Source: Variovorax sp. ZS18.2.2 (GTDB lineage Bacteria > Pseudomonadota > Gammaproteobacteria > Burkholderiales > Burkholderiaceae_C). From it: a stretch of 64,000 nucleotides of DNA. The notes beneath the pieces are model-generated. The model saw nothing but the letters and a program-made list of their open reading frames with translations, was not told the DNA's origin and did no database searches. The stretch's first letter is position 1, and the number at the start of each line of letters is the position of its first letter. Location: assembly GCF_024701975.1 (NCBI RefSeq), contig NZ_JANLNM010000009.1, forward strand, positions 186,001-250,000. Direction: 5' to 3'. A program made the translations under genes and the position numbers. Shown piece after piece: positions 44,413 to 51,718 of the stretch.

Positions 44413-44619
44413 GTAGCACCCGAGGCATTCGCTGCCAGCCGAAGCGCCACGCGCTCCGAGCCGGCAGGCGCAGCCAGCCTTTACCGCCGCCGTGCCCGGA
44501 CTGAAACGTCCCGGTCGGCGTCGGTACCCCTCTTTTACTTTTTCCCGACGGTGCCTTGATGCGCCGCGGTGCCGGGCTGCGCGCGTTTCCATGTGCCTCC
44601 CGCCAAGGATTTTTTTCTT

Positions 44620-45405
44620 ATGTGCAGCAACAATCGCTTCCGCTGGGCCTTCGTCCTCCTGCTCACGCTGGGCCTGCAGTGGCCCGCCGTCGCGAGCGTG
44701 ATGCTCGGCGGCACCCGCGTGATCCTCGGCGAGAGGGACCGCGAAGCCTCCATTCCGGCGAAGAACACCGGCACCTCGCCCTACGTGGTCCAGGCCTGGA
44801 TCGACGCCGGCGAAGGCAAGAACAAGACCCCGCTATTGGTCACGCCGCCGTTGTCGCGGCTGGACCCGGGCATGGAAAACATCCTGCGCATCATGCGTGT
44901 GGCCGGCGAGTTGCCGGCCGACCGCGAGTCGGTCTTCTGGCTCAACGTCAAGGAGATTCCCGAGAAGTCGAACGAAGAGAACGTGCTGCAGATCGCGGTG
45001 CGCAGCCGCATCAAGCTGTTCTACCGGCCTTCGAAGCTCGTGGGCAAGCCCGAGGAATCGCGCGCCCAACTCAAGTGGGCGGTGAGCGCCGGCGCCGAAG
45101 GGCAGGGCGCCGTACTGAAGGTCGGCAACCCCACGGCCTATCACGTGACCTTCACCGGGCTGAACATCAACAGCGGCCAGCAGTTGATCAACGCTGACAT
45201 GGTGCCGCCGTTCGGCGAGATGAGTTATCCACTGACCGCGGTGAAGGCGCCGCAGGCTGTCCAGGTCAACTTCACCACGCTCAACGACTACGGCGGCGAG
45301 ACGCCAGAAGAGCGCGTGCAGGTGCCGGCAGGCGCCGAGCCCGTCGCCGTGAAGGCCGAACTGGTTCCCCAGCCTGCACCTTCCGCCGACGGCGACAAGC
45401 GCTGA
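44620..45405 (+). CDS. Periplasmic pilus chaperone, copy 1
   Basis: A 261-residue PapD/FimC-type chaperone with a signal peptide (about residues 1-27). GGTRVILGERDREASI and the strand VFWLNVKEIPEKS, the subunit-donating G1-strand region, are present, as is the Arg-Lys subunit anchor context. Upstream, 44413-44619 has a CCGGAC/GTCCCGG imperfect hairpin and a T-rich tract but no gene. Mature sequence differs from copy 2 at roughly ten positions. Confidence 0.92.
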   Translation: MCSNNRFRWAFVLLLTLGLQWPAVASVMLGGTRVILGERDREASIPAKNTGTSPYVVQAWIDAGEGKNKTPLLVTPPLSRLDPGMENILRIMRVAGELPADRESVFWLNVKEIPEKSNEENVLQIAVRSRIKLFYRPSKLVGKPEESRAQLKWAVSAGAEGQGAVLKVGNPTAYHVTFTGLNINSGQQLINADMVPPFGEMSYPLTAVKAPQAVQVNFTTLNDYGGETPEERVQVPAGAEPVAVKAELVPQPAPSADGDKR

Positions 45406-45425
45406 AACGCGGGAGACACGCCTCC

Positions 45426-48137
45426 ATGCGCCGCTCACCCGCGCTTCGTGCGCCATTCCGACTGACCCTGTGCGCTGCCTTGCTGGGCGCGCTTGGCGCG
45501 CCTGGCCATGCACAGGAGAAATCCCAGCAGTCGGCCGGCTCCAGCTTCAACGAGGAGTTCCTCGGCATTGGCGGCGACCAGCCGCACGCCGATCTCTCGC
45601 TCTTCTCCTTCGGCAACCGCGTGCTGCCGGGCAAGTACATGGTCGACGTGTCGCTGAACGAGCGCGGCGCAGGGCAAACCGAGATCCGCTTCGTCGCGAA
45701 AGAGGGCAAGAACGACGCCGAGCCGTGCCTCACGCGCAGCATGCTCGACGCCTGGGGTGTCAACGTCCAGGTCTTTCCCGCGCTGTCCGTGGGTACCGAG
45801 GTGATTGCTGCGCCCTCCCCGGACGACGATCGCTGTGTCGACCTGGGCGCGATCATTCCCGATGCGACCTTCTCCTACGACGCCGGCAAGCAACGCCTGT
45901 TCGTGAGCATCCCGCAGGCGGCACTCAGACGCTCGGCACGCGGCGCGGTCGGTCCCGAGAAATGGGACCAGGGCATCACCGCCGGCATGGTGGACTACCA
46001 GATCAACTTCGCGCGCTACAGCGGCGACAACACGCGCAACGACCCGAACCCCTTTGCGCCCCCGCAGAACGTGTTCGACAGCAACTCGATCTTCGACCGC
46101 AGCAGGAACCGTCAGCGCAACACCTTGTTCGCGGGCCTCCGAGCCGGCTTCAACTACGGCGACTGGCGCTTTCGCCACTTCTCGACCTACAACCGCGGCA
46201 TCGACGGCAAAAGCCGCTGGCAGGGCATCAGCACCTACGTGCGGCGCGACATCGCCTCGATCAACGGCGGCCTGCTGATCGGCGACGGCAACACGCCGGG
46301 CAACTTCTTCGACAGCCTGCCGTTTCGCGGTGTGCAGCTCTCGTCCGACGACGCGATGCTGCCCGACAGCCAGCAGGGCTACGCACCCACCATCCGCGGC
46401 GTGGCGCAGACCAACGCGCGCGTCACCGTGCGGCAGAACGGCTACGTCATCTACAGCACGTTCGTGGCACCGGGCGCGTTCGTCATCGACGACCTCTACC
46501 CGACCTCATCGAGCGGTGACCTGGAGGTGACTGTCCTCGAGGCCGACGGCCGCCAGACCAGGTACACGCAGGCCTTCTCGGCCGTGCCCACGCTGCTGCG
46601 CGAGGGCACCTGGCGCTACTCGGCCACGGTCGGCAAGTACCGCAACAATTTCGGCGGTGGCAGCGTGCTGGGCATTCGGTCGTCGCTTTCGCAGCCGATG
46701 TTCATGCAGGCGACGCTCGCGCGCGGGCTGGGCAACGAGTTCTCGGTCTACGGCGGCTTGCTGATGGCGAACATGTACCAGTCGCTGCTGGTCGGCATGG
46801 GCAAGAACCTGCGCGATTTCGGCGCCGTATCGGTCGACCTGTCGAGCGCGCGCACCACCGATCGCACGCCCGTCAATGGACAGAAGACCTACGACGGCCA
46901 GTCAGTGCGCTTCCTCTATTCAAAGTCCTTCATCGACTCGGGCACCAACTTCCGCGTGGCGGGCTATCGCTATTCGACCAGCGGTTACCGCACCTTCCAG
47001 GAAGCGGTGCAGATGCAGGATCTGCGGCCCTTCGAGTCGTTCAACAGCCGCCGCAACGAAGTGCGTTTCGAGGTCTCGCAGCAGATCGGCAATCTGGGCT
47101 CGGTCTTTGCCTCGGCGCGCCAGCAGAGCTACTGGGGTACCAGTGCGAAAGATCGGCTGGTGCAGGTGGGCTACTCGGGCAATTACAAGCAGTTCGGCTA
47201 CAGCGTCTTCTACAACCACACCTCCAACCTGAACGGAGCGGCCGGGCGACAGGGACCCGCCGTGCGGCAGGTGATGTTCACGCTGAGCATTCCGCTGGGC
47301 GACACGCGCGCCAGTGCGATGTACACGGTCAACCGCGACAGCACCGGGCGGGTCAACCAGCAGGCCAGCGTCTACGGCTCGGCCTTCGACGACAGCCGCC
47401 TGACCTACAACATGACGGCTGGCGCAGCGAATCAGGGCGGCGGCAGCAGCGGCAGCGCGAGCGCGAGTTACCTGTCGCAGATTGGTCGCTTCGACGTCGG
47501 CCATTCGAAGGGCCGCGGCTTCGGCCAGAGCACCTTCGGCGTGTCGGGTGGCGTGCTGATCCACGGCGGCGGCGTCACGATGTCGCAGGCGCTGGGTGAG
47601 AGCGTCGCGCTGGTGCAGGTGCCCAAGGCCTCCGGCGTTGGCTTCGAGTCGCAGCCGGGCGTGTCGACCGACTGGGCCGGCAATACGGTCATTCCCAACC
47701 TGAGCCCGTACCGGCTCAACCGGCTGGCGTTGCGCACCAGCGACCTGGGCGACACAGTGGAAGTGAAGAACGCGGCCACCGAGGTGGTGCCCACGCGCGG
47801 TGCCGTGGTGGTTGCGAAGTTCGAGACCTTGGTGGGCTTCCGCCTGCTGATGACGCTGACCGATCAGCAGGGCCGCGTGCTGCCGCTGGGCTCCAAGATC
47901 GAGAACGAGGCGGGCCTGGAGGTCGGCATCGTCGGCCCCGACGGCCAGGCCTTCGTGACCGGTGCGGCCAACAGTGGCCGGCTGACCGTGCGCTGGGGTC
48001 GCGATGCTGCCGACCAGTGCGTCGTGCCGTACAGCCTGCCTGATGAAAAGAATCCGTCGCCGATCCGTGAATTGAACGGTCGGTGTGAAGTCCCCGCGGC
48101 GGCCATGCCGAAAGAGCCTGAGCAAGGAGTGAAATGA
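45426..48137 (+). CDS. Fimbrial outer membrane usher, copy 1
   Basis: A 903-residue FimD/PapC-type usher. Signal peptide about residues 1-29 (ending GHAQ). The N-terminal chaperone-binding domain starts with SSFNEEFLGIGGDQPHADLSLF; a 24-strand barrel with plug domain (RGVAQTNARVTVRQNGYVIY) follows, then two C-terminal domains. The stop overlaps the adhesin start. Nearly identical to copy 2 except for one N-terminal patch and a six-residue insert (AAGRQG region near 603). Confidence 0.95.
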   Translation: MRRSPALRAPFRLTLCAALLGALGAPGHAQEKSQQSAGSSFNEEFLGIGGDQPHADLSLFSFGNRVLPGKYMVDVSLNERGAGQTEIRFVAKEGKNDAEPCLTRSMLDAWGVNVQVFPALSVGTEVIAAPSPDDDRCVDLGAIIPDATFSYDAGKQRLFVSIPQAALRRSARGAVGPEKWDQGITAGMVDYQINFARYSGDNTRNDPNPFAPPQNVFDSNSIFDRSRNRQRNTLFAGLRAGFNYGDWRFRHFSTYNRGIDGKSRWQGISTYVRRDIASINGGLLIGDGNTPGNFFDSLPFRGVQLSSDDAMLPDSQQGYAPTIRGVAQTNARVTVRQNGYVIYSTFVAPGAFVIDDLYPTSSSGDLEVTVLEADGRQTRYTQAFSAVPTLLREGTWRYSATVGKYRNNFGGGSVLGIRSSLSQPMFMQATLARGLGNEFSVYGGLLMANMYQSLLVGMGKNLRDFGAVSVDLSSARTTDRTPVNGQKTYDGQSVRFLYSKSFIDSGTNFRVAGYRYSTSGYRTFQEAVQMQDLRPFESFNSRRNEVRFEVSQQIGNLGSVFASARQQSYWGTSAKDRLVQVGYSGNYKQFGYSVFYNHTSNLNGAAGRQGPAVRQVMFTLSIPLGDTRASAMYTVNRDSTGRVNQQASVYGSAFDDSRLTYNMTAGAANQGGGSSGSASASYLSQIGRFDVGHSKGRGFGQSTFGVSGGVLIHGGGVTMSQALGESVALVQVPKASGVGFESQPGVSTDWAGNTVIPNLSPYRLNRLALRTSDLGDTVEVKNAATEVVPTRGAVVVAKFETLVGFRLLMTLTDQQGRVLPLGSKIENEAGLEVGIVGPDGQAFVTGAANSGRLTVRWGRDAADQCVVPYSLPDEKNPSPIRELNGRCEVPAAAMPKEPEQGVK

Positions 48138-49192
48138 ATCCCAGCAATACATCCAGCATGGTGAAGGTGAAGGCCCTGGCCTGGAAAATGCGGTCTGTCG
48201 CGCCACTCGTTTGGGGCATGGGACTGCTGTTCACTGTGAGCGGCGTCGAGGCGGCCTGTTTCAAGCCTGACAACTACCAGATGAAGGAAATCTTGATGGA
48301 TATGGGGAGGGTGATCATCCCGAACGAGACCCCCGTGGGCGCGGTTTTCAAAACCGAGCGATTCCCCATTCTTATTAATGGTGCATCGGAAGTAAGTTCG
48401 AACTGCTTCGGTGGTGGCTCCGTCAGCGGGCGCATATTGCAGGGAAACCCCGTGCCTGGCAGAGACAACGTTTTCACCACCCAAGTGCCTGGCGTAGGGA
48501 TCAGGTTTTCGCGCGAAATCACCTCGGGCGATGGCCGCAGCACCCAGACTTTCTACCCACACAACCTTGCACGCATCGGCGATGTCGATACGGCTATCTA
48601 CAGCCCATCGTACTTTACGGTTGATCTGATGAAGATCGCTGCCACGACGGGCAACGGGCCGCTGGCAGCGGGTACCTATACGACCTATACGAGAGATGGT
48701 GATAGCTCAGTGATCATCAACTCCTTCCTGTCCGGCTTCGGCATCACCATCATCACGCCCTCATGTTCGGTGGATGCAGGCTCGAAAAATATCGTCGTGG
48801 ATTTCGGCAAGGTGCCGCAGAGCAACTTCAAGGGCAGGGGCACCACCACGGGCGACCGCAATTTCAATATCAGGCTCAACTGCAGGGCAGGTGTTGGCGA
48901 GCGAAATATCGTGCACCTACGCATGGATGCAACCAAGGACCCGGCGGCGGTGGGCGACGATGGCGTGCTGCAGATCACCCAGGGAGGCGCCAACAACGCC
49001 ACGGGCGTGGGCATCCAGATCGTCGACGGAAACAGCAGGACACCTGTGAAGTTCGGCGACGAAGCGCTGGTGGGCCCGTCGAAGGACGGCGACTATGTGC
49101 TGCCCTACACCGCACGCTACTTCCAGACCGGCGAGAAGGTCACGCCGGGGCGCGCCGACGGGACGGCGACTTTCACGCTCGACTACAAGTAG
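48134..49192 (+). CDS. Pilus tip adhesin (two-domain), copy 1
   Basis: A 352-residue exported protein. After the signal (about residues 1-40, ending GVEA) comes a unique ~190-residue domain with Cys in AACFKPDNY and VSSNCFGGG, the likely receptor-binding part. From about residue 200 (SGFGITIITPSCSVDAGSKN) follows a pilin domain ending GTATFTLDYK. This order is that of FimH-like tip adhesins. Its start overlaps the usher stop (ATGA). Confidence 0.82.
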   Translation: MNPSNTSSMVKVKALAWKMRSVAPLVWGMGLLFTVSGVEAACFKPDNYQMKEILMDMGRVIIPNETPVGAVFKTERFPILINGASEVSSNCFGGGSVSGRILQGNPVPGRDNVFTTQVPGVGIRFSREITSGDGRSTQTFYPHNLARIGDVDTAIYSPSYFTVDLMKIAATTGNGPLAAGTYTTYTRDGDSSVIINSFLSGFGITIITPSCSVDAGSKNIVVDFGKVPQSNFKGRGTTTGDRNFNIRLNCRAGVGERNIVHLRMDATKDPAAVGDDGVLQITQGGANNATGVGIQIVDGNSRTPVKFGDEALVGPSKDGDYVLPYTARYFQTGEKVTPGRADGTATFTLDYK

Positions 49193-49546
49193 CCGTCAAG
49201 GGCGCGTTCGACTGATCCCAAGGCGGTTCGTCGTCGCGCCGCATCGAAGGTCGGCGCACGGCCCAGCCTGAATCACCCCGGGGAAAGAAAAGAAGCTTTC
49301 GCACCTTGCGAGAGCATCTCTGCCGAATCGAAAAATCTGTCGTGTGATGAACGACGGGCCGCCTCGCCTTCAGAGCCGTCGCAGCAGCGCCATGCGGTCC
49401 ATCGCGTCCGCGCTTCATGCTGTGCGGCAGCCATCCGTATGGCATCGACAAACGCCCCGAGCGCAAAGCGACGGGGCCACGGCCAGATTCATATCGTGAT
49501 GCGTGTTGAGCCGGCAAGGCGCTCGCATCGCATTGCCAAAAGTACT
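49193..49546. other. Junction region without a gene
   Basis: About 350 bases between adhesin 1 and the fossil segment. I see no gene, no convincing promoter and no terminator. It is probably the degraded join of the duplication. Confidence 0.5.
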
Positions 49547-50005
49547 GGCAGGCCACCCGAAGTGAGCCGCGCGCAGGCCTGGTGGATCGATTGCCGATCA
49601 CTGTCCGCATCGCTGGCCCCGCTGGCAACTGGAACTCCAGCCCGGGCGGCGCGAGCAGCCCGGCGGCTGAATGCACGACCGCGAGGACATCTTCGCGAGT
49701 GAAAAGTGCTTCATCCGTCCGACGCTGGACGACCATCGAGTCATCTTCCACTGCGCCACGCCCTGCCTGCCGCTGTCGTGCGTGAAGAACTGGCTGAGCC
49801 TCTTGGTGACCCGGGTTCGGATGGAGGGCGTCGTGGTGTTCGACGATGCCGATCGGTATCGCATCGTCATCGCAAAACGCGCGAGGTATCTGAAAGATGG
49901 GCGCATGAAGAGCAAGGAAGACGTAGTTTCGGGCTCGGCACCTTTCCGGAGGCGCTCAACCGGCTGTTCAGCGGAATGAACTTGGCAAGCGCATTCTTCG
50001 AAGTT
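49547..50005 (+). pseudogene. Fossil fusion of kinase fragment and oxidoreductase 3' fragment
   Basis: 49547-49783 matches the kinase gene from about 41231 (GTPPDV, then LPITVRIAGPAGNWNSSPGG, then HDREDIFASEKCFIRPT), with frame changes. At 49784 it switches to the oxidoreductase 3' end: NWLSLLVTRVRMEGVVVFDD and RYLKDGRMKSKEDVVSG, then a one-base deletion. No full-length product is possible. It marks the left end of the second duplicate. Confidence 0.88.
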
Positions 50006-50189
50006 GCAAACAGTTCGTTTCCATTTGTTTTCTTTCGGATGTATGTCACGCTCGGTTCGACAACACTGTTAACTACTGTGAACTCACGGTAACGACTGTT
50101 TATCTTGCGTCATCGGATAACTAGACTGCGGCCTGCCCTGCATAAGGCAGGTTGCAATTCAGTTATTTCATCTCCTCAGGGAACGCAAA
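50006..50189 (+). promoter_or_regulatory. Upstream region of pilus operon 2
   Basis: An AT-richer segment matching the region before pilin 1, including GTTAACTACTGT and the 27-base element at 50123-50149. CCTGCC and GGCAGG form a short hairpin here. It probably drives the second operon. Confidence 0.6.
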
Positions 50190-50720
50190 ATGCAAAAGTC
50201 TGTAATCATCAAGTTCGCATCGCTGGCCGTGGCTGGCGTGTTGTCGCAAGGCGCTTTCGCCGCCGATGGCACCATCAATTTCACCGGTGAAATCGTCGAC
50301 GCACCTTGCTCGGTCTCGCCCAACAGCCAGAACCTGACCGTGCCGCTCGGCAAGGTTTCGCGCACGGTGCTTGACGGCGGTGTGGGCAAGAAGGCCGCGC
50401 CGGCCAAGTTCAACATCGAACTGCTGAATTGCCCCGCGGCCTCCAAGGGCGCCAGCGTGACCTTCACCGGTCCCGCCAATGCAGCCGGGCAACTGCGCAT
50501 CGACGCCGGCATGGCTGCTGGTTCGTTTGCCGAAGGCGTGGCCATCGAACTTCGCGACTCCGGCTCCAAGCTGTTTGCTGTCGGCGCAGAGTCACCCGTG
50601 TACGTCCTGGCTGAAGGCTCCAATGCGTTGAAGTTCGAGGCCGCCTATATCTCCACGGCCGCCAAAGTGACCACTGGCCGCGGCGACGCGACCGCCCTGT
50701 TCACGGTCAACTACAAGTAA
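50190..50720 (+). CDS. Type 1-like fimbrial major subunit (pilin), copy 2
   Basis: A 176-residue pilin with the same signal-peptide end (SQGAFAADGTINFTGEI) as copy 1. Cys in DAPCSVSP and LLNCPAA form the usual disulfide; the chain ends ALFTVNYK. It is shorter and clearly diverged in the exposed middle (LDGGVGKKAAPAKFNIE against the longer copy-1 loop), so the two operons make antigenically distinct rods. Confidence 0.9.
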   Translation: MQKSVIIKFASLAVAGVLSQGAFAADGTINFTGEIVDAPCSVSPNSQNLTVPLGKVSRTVLDGGVGKKAAPAKFNIELLNCPAASKGASVTFTGPANAAGQLRIDAGMAAGSFAEGVAIELRDSGSKLFAVGAESPVYVLAEGSNALKFEAAYISTAAKVTTGRGDATALFTVNYK

Positions 50721-50787
50721 GCAATGTTCGCGGCGCCTGCGGCCGGCTGAAGCTTTTGAGCATTCAGTCCCGCGTGCCGCTCGCCCA

Positions 50788-50838
50788 GGCCTGACGTCGT
50801 CCCGAGGCCTCGCTCTCGCGGTTTCGTCAGGCCCCTTT
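50788..50838 (+). terminator. Attenuator-like hairpin between pilin 2 and chaperone 2
   Basis: GGCCTGACG (50788-50796) and CGTCAGGCC (50825-50833) form a perfect 9-bp stem, followed by CCTTTTTCCC. It would lower chaperone and usher expression relative to the pilin. Confidence 0.65.
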
Positions 50839-50913
50839 TTCCCTTTCGCTTTCTCTCGACTGTGCGTCGACACGCGCTCGGGCTCGTGCGGCTCCGTGCG
50901 TCGAGGACTATTT

Positions 50914-51699
50914 ATGTACAGCAAGAACAGCTTTCGGTGGGCCTTCGGCATGGTGCTGATGCTTTGCCTGCAGTGGTCGGCCAGCGCGGGCGTGATGCTC
51001 GGCGGCACCCGCGTGATCCTCGGCGAGAGGGACCGCGAAGCCTCCATTCCGGTGAAGAACACCGGCACCTCGCCCTATGTGGTCCAGGCCTGGATCGACG
51101 CTGGCGAAGGCAAGAACAAGACACCCCTGCTCGTCACGCCGCCGTTGTCGCGGCTGGACCCGGGCATGGAAAACATCCTGCGCATCATGCGCGTGGCTGG
51201 CGACCTGCCGGCCGACCGCGAGTCGGTGTTCTGGCTCAACGTCAAGGAGATTCCAGAGAAGTCGAACGAAGAGAACGTGCTCCAGATCGCGGTGCGCAGT
51301 CGCATCAAGTTGTTCTACCGGCCCTCGAAGCTGGCGGGCAAATCGGTGGAGTCACGCGGCCAACTCAAGTGGGCGGTGAGCGCAGGGGCCGAGGGCCAGG
51401 GCGCAGTACTGAAGGTCGGCAATCCGACGGCCTATCACGTGACCTTCACCGCGCTGAACATCAACAATGGCCAGCAGTCGATCAACGCCGACATGGTGCC
51501 GCCCTTCGGCGAGATGAGTTATCCGCTGACCGCAGTGAAGGCGCCGCAGGCCGTCCAAGTGAACTTCACCACGCTCAACGACTACGGCGGCGAGACGCCA
51601 GAAGAGCGCGTGCAGGTTCCCGCAGGCGCCGAGCCTGTGGCCGTGAAGGCCGAACTGGTTCCCCAGCCTGAACCTTCCGCCGACGGCGACAAGCGCTAA
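50914..51699 (+). CDS. Periplasmic pilus chaperone, copy 2
   Basis: A 261-residue PapD/FimC-type chaperone. The mature protein is about 96% identical to copy 1 by eye, but the signal peptide (MYSKNSFRWAFGMVLMLCLQ) has diverged freely. All chaperone hallmarks are kept (RVILGERDREASIP; VFWLNVKEIPEKS). The two chaperones are probably interchangeable. Confidence 0.92.
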   Translation: MYSKNSFRWAFGMVLMLCLQWSASAGVMLGGTRVILGERDREASIPVKNTGTSPYVVQAWIDAGEGKNKTPLLVTPPLSRLDPGMENILRIMRVAGDLPADRESVFWLNVKEIPEKSNEENVLQIAVRSRIKLFYRPSKLAGKSVESRGQLKWAVSAGAEGQGAVLKVGNPTAYHVTFTALNINNGQQSINADMVPPFGEMSYPLTAVKAPQAVQVNFTTLNDYGGETPEERVQVPAGAEPVAVKAELVPQPEPSADGDKR

Positions 51700-51718
51700 G
51701 GCGCTGGAGATGACCGCC

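Larger units (their letters stand above)
43837..49192 (+). repeat. Tandem duplication, pilus operon copy 1
   Basis: The four genes here recur in the same order at 50190-55461. Ushers and chaperones are nearly identical, pilins and adhesins less so. The duplicated flank includes the end of the oxidoreductase gene and part of the kinase gene. Confidence 0.92.

Noticed and set aside
49439..50092. Several short plus-strand frames between the two pilus operons as real small genes
   Set aside because: They are pieces in different frames of one decayed kinase-oxidoreductase segment, with frame shifts and no starts.
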